NCBI GenBank assembly: GCA_023630215.1 | Contig: JALPRQ010000001.1 | Coordinates: forward strand, 2,108,001 to 2,172,000 | Source: Rhodobacteraceae bacterium NBU2976 | Lineage (GTDB): Bacteria; Pseudomonadota; Alphaproteobacteria; Rhodobacterales; Rhodobacteraceae | Reading direction: 5' to 3' | Length of the DNA: 64,000 nt | Shown: positions 45,888-57,078 of the stretch, piece after piece | Numbering within the stretch: position 1 is the first letter of the stretch | How the letters are laid out: every line of letters starts with the position of its first letter | Program-made: the position numbers and the translations under genes | Notes under the pieces: generated by a model | Told to the model about the DNA's origin: nothing | Database searches by the model: none | What the model saw: the letters and a program-made list of their open reading frames with translations, nothing else

Positions 45888-46696
45888 CAGGCCAGCGCCT
45901 CGGCAAAGCCGGCGAACAGGTTTTTAAACCGCTCCGCCGCCTTGGCGGATTCCCGTTTGGTCTGGTCGTGGCTTAATGCCTCGGCCTGCATACCCGCCGC
46001 CAGATTGGTTATCACCGACACCGCTGCAACTCGCATCCCGGCATGCCGTGCGAGGATCGTCTCCGGCACCGTCGACATGCCCACAGCATCGGCCCCTAGC
46101 ATCGTGATCGCACGAATTTCGGCAGGGGTTTCAAAGGACGGGCCAGAGAACCATGCGTAAACCCCTTCGTTCAGCTTCGTCCCCTGCGCTTGCGCCACCG
46201 AATGTAGCTTTGCCCGCAAATCCGGATCGTAAGCATTCGACATATCAATGAAACGCGAGTCATCCGGATATCCGATCAATGGGTCCTGCCCGCGAAAATT
46301 GATGTGATCATTCAGTGCCATCAGCGACCCCGGCCCCATATGCCGCTGTGTCGATCCGGCGGCGTTCGACAGGGCCAACACCTCGATCCCCAGCGAGGCG
46401 AGGGTCCGCACCGGCACCGCCATCGCGCTCGCGTCCCCGCGTTCATAATAGTGAGAGCGCCCCGCCAACAGAGCGACCCGTGCCCCGCGTAACGTCCCGA
46501 TCATGATCGACCCGGCATGGCCCGACACGGTCGACACGGGGAACCCCGGCAAATCGCTGAACGGAATGGTGATGGGGTCCACGACATCCTCGGCCAGCGT
46601 GCCCAGACCCGAGCCCAGAACAATTCCCGCCACCGGCATCTCGGCCCCAGCTTTGTCCTTTAGAACCTTTGCGGCATCATCCCAAACAGCCATCAT
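45887..46696 (-). CDS. punA: Purine-nucleoside phosphorylase
   Basis: This is a 269-aa trimeric-type (PNP/MTAP family) purine nucleoside phosphorylase. Motifs are VLGSGLG for phosphate, GRSHYYE, and the base-site region SNAAGSTQRHMGPGSLM, NDHINF. It would split inosine and guanosine types with phosphate. It is the first gene of the punA-deoA-deoC-ALDH16 operon. Two adjacent ATGs exist; either can serve. Confidence 0.92.
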   Translation of the reverse strand: MMAVWDDAAKVLKDKAGAEMPVAGIVLGSGLGTLAEDVVDPITIPFSDLPGFPVSTVSGHAGSIMIGTLRGARVALLAGRSHYYERGDASAMAVPVRTLASLGIEVLALSNAAGSTQRHMGPGSLMALNDHINFRGQDPLIGYPDDSRFIDMSNAYDPDLRAKLHSVAQAQGTKLNEGVYAWFSGPSFETPAEIRAITMLGADAVGMSTVPETILARHAGMRVAAVSVITNLAAGMQAEALSHDQTKRESAKAAERFKNLFAGFAEALA

Positions 46697-46782
46697 CTCC
46701 CCCTTTTACCTTTTGGTCAAAATATCACCATGCGCGGAAAAAGAAAGCGTGAACCTGTTGCAACCTCAGGTCAAGGGACGGC

Positions 46783-48198
46783 TTAGTGAATCTTGCGCTT
46801 CTTCGCCTTGGCGGCAAAGGGGTTTTTGCCCGCGCGGAAGAATATTCGTATCGGCGTGCCCGGCATATCAAAGCTGCTCCGAAGCCCGTTGACCAAGAAC
46901 CTGCGATAGCTCTCGGGAAGTTTGTCCGGAAGCGAGCAGAAAATCACAAATGTCGGTGGTCGTGTTTTCACTTGCGTCATGTAACGCAGCTTGATGCGAC
47001 GCCCCGACGGCGCGGGCGGCGGATGAGAGGTCACCTGATCATCCAGCCAGCGGTTCAACCGCCCCGTGGATATCCGGGTATTCCACACCGCATATGCGCT
47101 TAGAATCGCCTTGTGCAGCCGATCCAATCCCTTGCCGGTTTTGGCTGATACCGTCACCATCGGCGCGCCGCGCAATTGCGGAAGAAGACGTTCAAATGCC
47201 TCGCGCAATTCGTTCAGCTTCTGGCTCTTGTCGTCCTCGGTATCCCATTTGTTGACCGCGACGACCACCGCTCGCCCCTCGCGTTCGGCCAGATCGGCGA
47301 TCCGCAAATCCTGCTGTTCAAACGGAATGGCAACATCCAGCAACACCACGACAACTTCGGCAAATTTCACGGCGCGCAGGCCATCAGAGACGGACAGCTT
47401 TTCCAGCTTCTCTTGCACCTTCGCCTTTTTGCGCATGCCTGCCGTGTCAAATATCCGGAACTTGCGACCATCCCAATCGGCATTCACCGAAATCGCGTCC
47501 CGGGTGATCCCGGCCTCGGGTCCGGTCAGCAAACGCTCTTCACCGATGATCTTGTTGATCAGGGTGGATTTCCCGGCATTTGGGCGCCCGACGACAGCGA
47601 TCTGGATCGGACGATCATCGGGTATGATTGCGGCTTCGCCGTCCTCATCCACTTCGTCGCTGATATCAACATCCGTTTCCGGTTCAAAATTTTCATGGGC
47701 AAATTCTTGGGCCAATGGGCGCAGAACATGATAGAGTTCGTCCATCCCCTCACCATGTTCACCCGACAGGCGTAACGGTTCACCCAGACCCAGCTTGTAG
47801 GCCTCGAAAAACCCTTCTTCGCCCGCCTGCCCTTCGGCCTTATTGGCCGCAAGGATCACATGTCCGGACTTGCGGCGCAGAATTTGCGCCAGTTCGATAT
47901 CCGTCGCCGTTACTCCGGTGCGGGCGTCAATCATGAACAGGCAGATATCTGCCATTTCCACCGCGCGTTCGGTCAATGCGCGCATCCGGCCCTGAAGGCT
48001 TTCGTCTTTGGCATCTTCCAGTCCCGCCGTGTCTATGGCGGTAAACCGCAGATCTCCCAGTCGCGCCGCGCCTTCGCGCAAATCCCGCGTCACCCCCGGT
48101 TGGTCGTCAACAAGCGCCAGCTTTTTCCCAACCAAGCGGTTGAAAAGCGTGGATTTTCCGACATTGGGGCGGCCAACGATGGCCAGCGTGAAGGACAT
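46783..48198 (-). CDS. der: Ribosome-assembly GTPase Der (EngA)
   Basis: This is a 471-aa protein with two GTPase domains in tandem, the hallmark of Der. The first G1 is GRPNVGKST (8-16) and the second is [11 protein letters not shown]-terminal KH-like domain contains [20 protein letters not shown] and ends in a basic tail. It acts in 50S subunit maturation. It is last in a yfgM-bamB-der unit and lies 63 bases after bamB. Confidence 0.96.
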   Translation of the reverse strand: MSFTLAIVGRPNVGKSTLFNRLVGKKLALVDDQPGVTRDLREGAARLGDLRFTAIDTAGLEDAKDESLQGRMRALTERAVEMADICLFMIDARTGVTATDIELAQILRRKSGHVILAANKAEGQAGEEGFFEAYKLGLGEPLRLSGEHGEGMDELYHVLRPLAQEFAHENFEPETDVDISDEVDEDGEAAIIPDDRPIQIAVVGRPNAGKSTLINKIIGEERLLTGPEAGITRDAISVNADWDGRKFRIFDTAGMRKKAKVQEKLEKLSVSDGLRAVKFAEVVVVLLDVAIPFEQQDLRIADLAEREGRAVVVAVNKWDTEDDKSQKLNELREAFERLLPQLRGAPMVTVSAKTGKGLDRLHKAILSAYAVWNTRISTGRLNRWLDDQVTSHPPPAPSGRRIKLRYMTQVKTRPPTFVIFCSLPDKLPESYRRFLVNGLRSSFDMPGTPIRIFFRAGKNPFAAKAKKRKIH

Positions 48199-48261
48199 GA
48201 AGTCACCTGAAACAGAAACGGCGGGAAGTCCCCGCCGCGCTGCACATATAATGTTTTGACC

Positions 48262-49584
48262 TTATTGGAAAGCGTGCAATTGCCCATCCAGCGTCAGGAC
48301 ATACATAACCCCACCAACCACAATTGGCGCCGCCGCTGCCCCTGCTGGCAGCGTGATATCATTGATCAATGCGCCGCTATCCGGCGCAAAGGCCCGCAAA
48401 TGCCCATCGCGCCCCGATACCCACAACGCTCCCCCGGCCAGAACCGGACCATAGTAACGATAAAGATCGTCGCGATCTTCGGGGTCAGCAAATTCCGGCA
48501 GCGCAGCAACCCAGATCACCTCGCCATTGCTTGAACTTGCGCGAACCAGTTCGCCCCGTCCAGTCATCAAAAAGACCGAATTGCCAACCGGTACAACGGG
48601 ATCAACCGCGCTGACCGCCAAGGTCCAGATCGGCTCTCCATTTGTCAGGTTCAGCTTGACTGTCTGACCGGAAATGTTCGCTGCATAAACGGCATTGCCG
48701 TCAATCACCGGATCACCGGAAACGTCACCAAAACGGCCTAGCGATGTCGAGGGATAGGCGTCTGCAATTGCTTCACGCCATCTTGGCTGACCGGTCCCCG
48801 GTTCCACTGTAATCATATCACCTGATGAAAACGGCAGCACCGCAAACCCGTTCACCGCCGCCGCGCTCGCCGCATTATCATATCCGCCCGAGGTGGCAAC
48901 ATGCCCTCGCTGTGTCCAGACCGTGTGCCCGTCCTCAGCCGCCAGACCATAGGCCGTGTCAGCCCGCGTGACCACGATAACGCGATCCCCGATAACGGTG
49001 GGGGCGGCTTGGAACGGCGCTTCAAAGCTTCGCCGCCAGGTGATCGCACCTGTGGCCGCATCCATCAGCAATACTTCGCCAAATCCGGTGGCGACGAACA
49101 GCCGTCCGTTGGCAAAGGACACGGCGCCACCAGCGCCATCGTCCCCTTGCTCGCCCGGGGGCGTGGTATCGACCTGCCAGGCCAAGGCGCCATCCGGCGT
49201 CACAGCGCTTAATTGTCCACGCCCGTCAAAGGTATAGACCAACCCACCTCCGGCAACCGGACCGTTGGACAGGCGGGCGTCACGGCTGTCGCCTGTCCCG
49301 ATATCCAGCGACCAGCGCAATTCTGGAGTGGTGGTAAAGGCGGCATGTCGGGCCAGATGCGTTGCGGCCCCATTTGGCTGTCCCCATTCTGCCAGATTAC
49401 CGGCCGAAGGCAGCGAAATTGGCGCAGCGCGATTTTCAACCGCCGTCGCTTCGGCTGCACGAATGGAAAACCGCTCACCCGGAAGGGGGGGGCCTTCACC
49501 AGAACATGCCGCAAGTCCGATCATTGCCAGCGCGATCAGACCCACATTCCAACCGTTCTTGCCCGACTGTCTCAATTCACCCAT
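48262..49584 (-). CDS. bamB: Outer-membrane assembly lipoprotein BamB
   Basis: This is a 440-aa beta-propeller lipoprotein. The signal peptide ends in IGLAACS, with the lipobox Cys about 28 residues in. PQQ-like blade repeats follow through the rest (LVYTFDGRGQLSAVTPDGAL; GNAVYAANISGQTVKLNLTN). It belongs to the BAM complex that inserts outer-membrane barrels. The ATG at 49584 is chosen over a GTG five codons upstream on spacing to GGAAAGAG; this is uncertain. It is next to a YfgM-like gene and der, a conserved order. Confidence 0.9.
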   Translation of the reverse strand: MGELRQSGKNGWNVGLIALAMIGLAACSGEGPPLPGERFSIRAAEATAVENRAAPISLPSAGNLAEWGQPNGAATHLARHAAFTTTPELRWSLDIGTGDSRDARLSNGPVAGGGLVYTFDGRGQLSAVTPDGALAWQVDTTPPGEQGDDGAGGAVSFANGRLFVATGFGEVLLMDAATGAITWRRSFEAPFQAAPTVIGDRVIVVTRADTAYGLAAEDGHTVWTQRGHVATSGGYDNAASAAAVNGFAVLPFSSGDMITVEPGTGQPRWREAIADAYPSTSLGRFGDVSGDPVIDGNAVYAANISGQTVKLNLTNGEPIWTLAVSAVDPVVPVGNSVFLMTGRGELVRASSSNGEVIWVAALPEFADPEDRDDLYRYYGPVLAGGALWVSGRDGHLRAFAPDSGALINDITLPAGAAAAPIVVGGVMYVLTLDGQLHAFQ

Positions 49585-49607
49585 ACTCGCTCTTTCCACC
49601 CCTGTTA

Positions 49608-50282
49608 TTAACCGTCAGAGGTTTCTTCGCCACCAAAGGCAGCTTCCAGATCGCCGCCCAGGGCTATGGTTAACTCTTGCGCCCGATTACGCAAGCCTTG
49701 TGTTGATTCCGGTGCTCTGATGATGGTGATCAAATCTGCCAGTGCAGACTCGCGGTCACCCACCCGTAAATAGGCAATGGCGCGCTGTTCAATGGCCAGC
49801 ATCTTGAACGGCGCACCCGGTTGCGCCAGTCGGTCCAGAATATCCAGCAATTCTGTCTGTTCGACATTCTGCCCGTCAATCATGATCGCCTTTAGCAGCG
49901 CCAGATCCTGATACAAACGCGGCGTCTGCGGATCGAGCGCGATGCCATTCAGAATATCCGCTGCCGCTGACCCCTGCCCTTCGGACGCAAGCGCGGCAGC
50001 TTGATTGAACCTTGCCAGCAATGCCGACGGCGCAGACCCTTCGGCCAGTGGGGCAAATGCGGCAGCGGTTGCTTCCTCCTGTGCGCTTAACAGGGCTTCG
50101 CCTGCTGTCTGTTTGACGGCTGCAATCTGGGCCTTGTTATATTCATTATATGCTGTGCCACCGACGATTCCGACTACGACCAATGCGAACACCCATGACC
50201 ATTTGCGGAAAAACGCAAACAATTTGTCACGACGCACTTCTTCGCTGACTTCATGGATGAAGGAATCTGACTCGCTCACCAT
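49608..50282 (-). CDS. TPR membrane protein, YfgM-like
   Basis: This is a 224-aa protein with a cytosolic N-terminus, one membrane helix (about residues 29-48, KWSWVFALVVVGIVGGTAYN) and a periplasmic helical-repeat domain. It matches YfgM, an ancillary SecYEG/periplasmic chaperone factor. It is the first gene before bamB and der, and SecG starts divergently at 50473, which fits a secretion context. Confidence 0.85.
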   Translation of the reverse strand: MVSESDSFIHEVSEEVRRDKLFAFFRKWSWVFALVVVGIVGGTAYNEYNKAQIAAVKQTAGEALLSAQEEATAAAFAPLAEGSAPSALLARFNQAAALASEGQGSAAADILNGIALDPQTPRLYQDLALLKAIMIDGQNVEQTELLDILDRLAQPGAPFKMLAIEQRAIAYLRVGDRESALADLITIIRAPESTQGLRNRAQELTIALGGDLEAAFGGEETSDG

Positions 50283-50472
50283 ACTCTCCTATATTTGCTG
50301 CGCGGACACTACCCGCAACCTGACGGCAAGCCAAGGGGTAATAGCCCTTGTTTTCAACCGCGAAGCAGATTAGGTGAGCCTCGGAAATAGCAATCGACAA
50401 GCCGAGGACGTTTCGTTAGAAGAGGCCGGTTCTTTCAACAAGACGTCACACCAGAACAAAGAGACGCCCGAC

Positions 50473-50865
50473 ATGGAAAATGTAGTTCTTGCCATCCATT
50501 TGATTATCGCCCTGTGCTTGATTGGCGTTGTGCTTCTGCAGCGGTCCGAGGGCGGTGGTCTGGGCATGGGTGGCGGCGGCGGGGCTATGACCGGGCGGTC
50601 CGCGGCCAACGCGTTGACCAAGCTGACATGGATTCTGGCGATTGCATTCATCGTTACGTCTTTGACCCTGACGGTGCTGGCCGCACGTAACGCTGGCGGA
50701 GATTCGGTGCTTGAACGTCTGGGCATTGATGCCCCGATCGCCGATGGTTCGGGATCATTGGTGCCTGATCTTGGTGATGCGGTTCTGACACCGCCATCCA
50801 GCACCGACGCCCCAGCTACACCACCGGCTGAAGACACACCGGCAGCCCCACCAGCCAGCGAATAA
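50473..50865 (+). CDS. secG: Preprotein translocase subunit SecG
   Basis: This is a 130-aa protein with two helices (about residues 1-20 and 52-75). The motif VVLLQRSEGGGLGMGGGGGA between them is diagnostic. It ends in an Ala/Pro/Thr/Asp-rich tail of about 40 residues. The start at 50473 follows ACGCCCGAC and lacks a strong ribosome site; an upstream open stretch of 33 codons lacks SecG features. Confidence 0.92.
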   Translation: MENVVLAIHLIIALCLIGVVLLQRSEGGGLGMGGGGGAMTGRSAANALTKLTWILAIAFIVTSLTLTVLAARNAGGDSVLERLGIDAPIADGSGSLVPDLGDAVLTPPSSTDAPATPPAEDTPAAPPASE

Positions 50866-50888
50866 GCGCAGCCGCTTGCCCGCAACTG

Positions 50889-51005
50889 GGCAATTGCCAC
50901 GTGGCAATTGCCTTGGATTCCGGGTGCTGACGCTGCTTGCGACCATCGCGCAATCGCATATTCCGGTAGGAACGGGCCTATGGGAGTTGCCAGATGGCAA
51001 TTGCC
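50889..51005. repeat. Palindrome cluster in the secG-antiporter gap
   Basis: A perfect 24-base palindrome at 50889-50912 (GGCAATTGCCAC and its reverse complement) has CACGTG at its centre. A third GGCAATTGCC lies at 50996-51005, overlapping the smaller palindrome TTGCCA-GA-TGGCAA at 50987-51000. The 273-base gap after secG holds no gene that I can support. The repeats may be a protein site, terminator remnants or a small palindromic repeat element. Confidence 0.7.
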
Positions 51006-51138
51006 GATTACCTCTTGATATCAATGGGTTTCGGATATTCCCACACAATGCCCACCGATCCCAAGTTGGGTGACAGCATGCAATCCTTTTCTTTTTAGGT
51101 AACCGTGCTATCACTCGGCAAACTGGCGGAGTTCACTG

Positions 51139-52386
51139 ATGACCTATTTGCAGATTGCCTCGCTTCTGATTGTTCTGGCTGGTGCGTTCGGCGCGATCAA
51201 TTATTTTTTCCTCCGCCTCCCTTCGGCCATTGGTATTCTGGTGGTCGCACTGGTGGCGTCGTTGGTGATGATGGGGGTCGATCTGATCTGGCCACATCTG
51301 CTGCTGGCCCAGACCATTCGCGCTTTGGTCTCCGAGGTCGAATTCTCGGACGCCCTGCTGGAGGGGATGCTGGGGCTGCTGTTGTTTGCAGGGGCACTTC
51401 ATGTTCGGCTTCAGGACCTTCGGGAACAAGCCTGGACAGTGGCGTTGATGGCAACGTTGGGGGTTGCCATATCGACCGCGATTGCGGGTTTCGGGTTCAG
51501 TTGGATCACCGGCGCACCAATCCTGATTGCGCTGGTCTTTGGCGCACTTATCTCGCCCACCGACCCGGTTGCTGTTCTGGGCGTGCTGCGCGAGGCGAAT
51601 CTGCGAAAATCCTTGGAAACCCAAATTGCCGGGGAAAGCCTGTTTAACGACGGGGTCGGTTATGTGGTGTTCCTGTTGCTGATCGGGCTTGCCTTTCCAA
51701 TCGCCGGTCATCAAGACGAGGGTCTGACCGCCGCGCTTATCCTGTTCGCCCAAGAAGCCATCGGCGGCGTGCTGCTGGGCGCGGTTCTGGGCTGGGTCGT
51801 GTTCGAAATAATGCGGCGGATTGATGATTACCCGCTGGAGGTGCTTCTGTCCCTTGGTCTCGCCTTTGGGGGCTATGAACTGGCAGTTTATCTGCATGTC
51901 TCTGGTCCCATCATGGCGGTGGTTGCAGGCTTGTTGATCGGCGATGTCGGATCGAAATACGCAATGAGCGCAACAACGCGCGATTATCTGGACAAATTCT
52001 GGGAAATCATTGACGAGATATTAAACGCCGTCCTGTTCCTGATGATCGGGTTCGAGGTGTTTGCCGTCGCCTTCTCGGCCGATGCGTTGACCGCTGGTGT
52101 TGCCGCCATCGGACTGGCGTTGATGGCGCGGTTGGCGGCAGTTTCGATCCCGGTCCTGATGCTGTCGCGCTGGCGCAAGTTCAGCCGCGATGTCATTCCG
52201 ATTATGACATGGGGCGGATTAAAGGGAGGGATATCGGTTGCCCTTGCGCTATCCCTGCCCGACAGCGAATGGAAGCCGATTATCCTGACAGCAACATATA
52301 TCGTGGTCCTGTTTAGCATCATCGTTCAGGGGCTGACGATTGCCCCGTTGGCCAAACGCCTTAATCGAGAGCAAGAGCTATTATAA
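51139..52386 (+). CDS. CPA1-family sodium/proton antiporter
   Basis: This is a 415-aa antiporter with about twelve helices. The CPA1 signatures are ALISPTDPVAVLGVLREANL and GESLFNDGVGYVVFLLLIGL, which carry the acidic ion-binding residues, and WGGLKGGISVALALSLPDSE near the end. It would exchange Na+ or K+ for H+ at the inner membrane. GGAG precedes the ATG. It stands alone. Confidence 0.92.
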   Translation: MTYLQIASLLIVLAGAFGAINYFFLRLPSAIGILVVALVASLVMMGVDLIWPHLLLAQTIRALVSEVEFSDALLEGMLGLLLFAGALHVRLQDLREQAWTVALMATLGVAISTAIAGFGFSWITGAPILIALVFGALISPTDPVAVLGVLREANLRKSLETQIAGESLFNDGVGYVVFLLLIGLAFPIAGHQDEGLTAALILFAQEAIGGVLLGAVLGWVVFEIMRRIDDYPLEVLLSLGLAFGGYELAVYLHVSGPIMAVVAGLLIGDVGSKYAMSATTRDYLDKFWEIIDEILNAVLFLMIGFEVFAVAFSADALTAGVAAIGLALMARLAAVSIPVLMLSRWRKFSRDVIPIMTWGGLKGGISVALALSLPDSEWKPIILTATYIVVLFSIIVQGLTIAPLAKRLNREQELL

Positions 52387-52452
52387 ATCGGATTGCATAT
52401 CCGGGTGATTTGTGGCGTAGAGTTCATCAATAAACTTAAAGTTGAGGGACTT

Positions 52453-52917
52453 ATGACTATTTACAAAGCCACGGGCCTCTATATCGGCCTTTCGATTGCT
52501 GTATCTTTGCTCTTACTAGGAATTGTCGCGCTCGCGGCACTGTCGGGCAGTTTGTCATTGATTGAATACTCACTGATTTTTGTCACTGCCGGCCCGCTAT
52601 TCGCGACAATCTTGTTGTCAAAATATTACTTTGAAAGTGGCGCACCCACTCCGACATGGCCGCAGATATTGACGCTAACAGCGATATCCCTGCCAATCCT
52701 CGTGGGATTGTCGATCGTTATTTTCAATTTCGCCGGATATATCATGGGTTCGCTTGCCTTTGCGGACTCGCTTCCCGGACTTTCGCTATCTGACGTGGAC
52801 TATTTCAAACCGCAAATGCGCCCGTTAATGAACACCACCATCGGCTTGTTGATAGGCACGCTTTTCATCTTTCCAAAACAGGTTGAAGCTCGCGGGAAGA
52901 AGGCGGGTAACACGTAA
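52453..52917 (+). CDS. Small four-helix membrane protein of unknown function
   Basis: This is a 154-aa protein with about four membrane helices (near residues 10-30, 38-58, 72-95 and 128-146). The start at 52453 is preferred (GAGGGA upstream); 20 more codons are open before it. The base composition and codons look a little more AT-rich than the genes nearby. I recognise no family. Confidence 0.6.
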   Translation: MTIYKATGLYIGLSIAVSLLLLGIVALAALSGSLSLIEYSLIFVTAGPLFATILLSKYYFESGAPTPTWPQILTLTAISLPILVGLSIVIFNFAGYIMGSLAFADSLPGLSLSDVDYFKPQMRPLMNTTIGLLIGTLFIFPKQVEARGKKAGNT

Positions 52918-53183
52918 TCAAACCTGTTAATCGAGGCCTAGCCGCCTGCACCGGGTCACTCCCCATCGACACCGATGACCACTTGTTTGGTGTGAACCTG
53001 AAGACCGGCGGCTAGCATCAGACGATATCGGCAATGTGCGGGAATGACAGACGCACCGTGGGCAATCGGGTTGACGCCCCCCTTTATTCGGGAAATTTTT
53101 GCTAACTGCCCGGTTGTGGTGACGAATTTCCCGTTTCCCCCCGCCCCATTCTGCGCTATGAGGCGGGCAACGAAGGGGGTCTG

Positions 53184-54883
<1,700 letters not shown>

Positions 54884-54893
54884 GCAATCCGGT

Positions 54894-54940
54894 TCGGGTC
54901 ATCATGCGTAGTCCCATAAAGAGATGACGAGATGACCCGA
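54894..54940 (+). promoter_or_regulatory. Inverted repeat masking a start codon
   Basis: TCGGGTCATC (54894-54903) and GATGACCCGA (54931-54940) are perfect 10-base arms 27 bases apart. The second arm contains the ATG of the next gene, and the loop holds its ribosome site. It may act as an eno terminator or limit translation of the membrane protein. Confidence 0.5.
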
Positions 54941-55564
54941 GACAGATTTTCTAGATATATGGCGTGGGTCGGGCTGCTGTTGGGCGGCGCGACCATTGCC
55001 ATACAATTTTGCGATACCATCATAGCGCGGATGGCCAACGGCTATAGCTTTGGCGAGGCGGTAATCTATTTCGTCAGTTTCCTGACGATCCTGACCAACA
55101 CCGGTGTGGTTTTGACCTATGCATCGGCAGTCTTTGAAACACCGCGTCTCGACTGGTTTCGGCACTCGGCGACCCGTGCAATGTTCGCGGTGCTGATCCT
55201 TGTCGTGATGGTGGTTTATCATCTGTTGCTATCGGATCGCGTCATTCCAGATTTATTGTCCGTGGTGCTCGACAAAATTCTGCATTACGCCGCGCCGATC
55301 CTGTACCTGATCTGGTGGGTAATCCATCCACGACGTGGTGACGCCGCGTCCTATCGCCAGATACCCAACATGCTGATCCCGCCCGCGATCTATCTGGTCT
55401 GGGTATTTTTGCGTGGCGCCGTGGTGGCCGAATACCCCTATCCGTTTCTGGACCTGACGCAGAAAACCGTGGGGACCGTCGTCACAAACTTGTCGGTAAT
55501 CATCGCTGGAAGCTGCCTGTTTTTTGCCCTTGCCGTCTTTATTGACAAACGTCTATCACGCTGA
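54932..55564 (+). CDS. Pr6Pr-family membrane protein
   Basis: This is a 210-aa integral membrane protein with six helices. It has the Pr6Pr pattern VIYFVSFLTILTNTGVVLTY, then DKILHYAAPILYLIWWVIHP and AVVAEYPYPFLDLTQKTVGT. The biochemical role of the family is unknown. The start lies in the arm of an inverted repeat. It is followed by a ThiE-like gene on the same strand. Confidence 0.82.
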   Translation: MTRDRFSRYMAWVGLLLGGATIAIQFCDTIIARMANGYSFGEAVIYFVSFLTILTNTGVVLTYASAVFETPRLDWFRHSATRAMFAVLILVVMVVYHLLLSDRVIPDLLSVVLDKILHYAAPILYLIWWVIHPRRGDAASYRQIPNMLIPPAIYLVWVFLRGAVVAEYPYPFLDLTQKTVGTVVTNLSVIIAGSCLFFALAVFIDKRLSR

Positions 55565-55628
55565 ATTTAGGCTGTATTCCCGGCAAATATGGTCTATAGC
55601 CTGTGAAGCTGATGGAAACGGGTTACTT

Positions 55629-56249
55629 ATGTCAGAGCACGCGCAAATATACCTTGCTACCCCAGCGACGTTCGAACTGTCAGAATTTAACGCGCACCTG
55701 GCGGAAATATTGGACGAATATCCCATCGTTTGCCTTCGGATTGCCCTGAAATCGGATGACCCGATCGAACTCGGCAAAGCTGCTGATCTGTTGCGCGAAA
55801 CCTGCCACGCCCGCGATGTGGCCATTGTTATCGACGATCATTACCGCATGGTGAAACGGCATGGGCTGGACGGGGTGCACCTGACGGATGGCGCGAAACA
55901 TGTGCGCGATGCACGCAAAGAACTGGGTGAGGACGCGATTGTCGGAGCGTTTTGTGGCACGTCAAAGCATGCCGGGATGACGGCGGCTGAAATCGGGACG
56001 GATTACATTTCCTTTGGGCCACTTGGCGACGATGGCACGCTGGGCGACGGCGCTGTTGCGGATGTCGAACTGTTCCAGTGGTGGTCCGATATGATCGAGG
56101 TGCCAGTGATTGCCGAAGGTGGGGTAACCCGGGATCGGTTGGTTCCGATCAAGGACTATATTGATTTCCTGACATTGGGTTCGGAAGTTTGGTCCGATCC
56201 AGACGGGCCAATCATGGCGATGGAGCGATTTCGCCAGTGGCTTCGCTAG
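55629..56249 (+). CDS. Thiamine-phosphate synthase-like protein
   Basis: This is a 206-aa TIM-barrel protein with ThiE/TenI features: DGVHLTDGAKHVRDARKELG and VGAFCGTSKHAGMTAAEIGT, then DYISFGPLGDDG. It could couple the thiazole and pyrimidine parts of thiamine, but no other thi genes are near and the usual ThiE motifs are loose, so TenI-like activity is possible. The start at 55629 follows GGAAACGGG. It overlaps the converging acyltransferase gene by 38 bases. Confidence 0.72.
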   Translation: MSEHAQIYLATPATFELSEFNAHLAEILDEYPIVCLRIALKSDDPIELGKAADLLRETCHARDVAIVIDDHYRMVKRHGLDGVHLTDGAKHVRDARKELGEDAIVGAFCGTSKHAGMTAAEIGTDYISFGPLGDDGTLGDGAVADVELFQWWSDMIEVPVIAEGGVTRDRLVPIKDYIDFLTLGSEVWSDPDGPIMAMERFRQWLR

Positions 56250-57078
56250 ACTGCAAGCCAAGATCCGCCATCAGCCCTTGCCTGACCACCTCGCCGCAAT
56301 AACGGGCTAGCGCCTTGCGGCTATCAAAGTTCGATGCGGCGACCGGTTCATGAAAGGTTACCCGCACCACCCCACCCCGCGACAGGCCCAGTACCGCGCG
56401 CAGACTGGTGCCAAATGACATATCCCCACCCCAGCCGTAAAATATCCGATCCTGCCCGGGAGGCGCAAAATAAGTCAGCGTCACGGGCTGCACCCAGGCA
56501 TGTTCCAACAGCTCTTCCGAGTGAAAAACACTGAATAGGGTGGATTTGAATGGCAGCACCCGCCGCCCATCGGTCGAGGTGCCCTCGGGAAAGAAGCACA
56601 GACGATCCCCCCGATCCAAACGGGCCAGCAACGCGTCATGGTGACGCTTGGCGTGGCTTTGACGCCGTTCAATATATTCTGTGCCTGTGGCCGTCGCCAG
56701 CAATCCGATCAGCGGCCATTTACGGACCTCGGCCTTGGCAACAAAATAGATGCGCGCACGCGAATGCAGGGCAAAGATATCCAGCCAACTGATATGGTTC
56801 GACACGATGGCGCCGCCATGCTTCATCGCGGTGCCCACCTGTTCCACCCGCAACCCGGTAAAGAACAACCCGCATTTGCCCCAAACTTTTGGTGTTCTGG
56901 CGGCAATTTTCAACGGGATGAGTTTTTCGATTCCGTTTAGGATCAGAAAGACCAACAGCAGGATCGTTGATACAAGGGCAAATCCAAGCAATCGGACAAC
57001 AAAGCGCAGCCACTGCCAAAGCGTAAGGTCCGGATAGACAGGATCGTCGCCGTAATGTTCAGCCACGGGTACGACCAT
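56212..57078 (-). CDS. olsA: Lyso-ornithine lipid acyltransferase, OlsA type
   Basis: This is a 288-aa PlsC-family acyltransferase. An N-terminal membrane anchor (about residues 25-48) precedes NHISWLD, the family HxxxxD motif, and FPEGTSTDGRRVLPFKSTLF. It overlaps the 3' end of the olsB-type gene by 20 bases, so the pair should make ornithine lipid: OlsB first attaches a hydroxy-fatty acid to ornithine, OlsA adds the second acyl chain. No ribosome site is visible, consistent with coupling. Confidence 0.88.
   Translation of the reverse strand: MVVPVAEHYGDDPVYPDLTLWQWLRFVVRLLGFALVSTILLLVFLILNGIEKLIPLKIAARTPKVWGKCGLFFTGLRVEQVGTAMKHGGAIVSNHISWLDIFALHSRARIYFVAKAEVRKWPLIGLLATATGTEYIERRQSHAKRHHDALLARLDRGDRLCFFPEGTSTDGRRVLPFKSTLFSVFHSEELLEHAWVQPVTLTYFAPPGQDRIFYGWGGDMSFGTSLRAVLGLSRGGVVRVTFHEPVAASNFDSRKALARYCGEVVRQGLMADLGLQSSEATGEIAPSP

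Noticed and set aside
50889-51005. CRISPR array made of the GGCAATTGCC copies
   Set aside because: Only three short copies with unequal spacing, and no cas genes.
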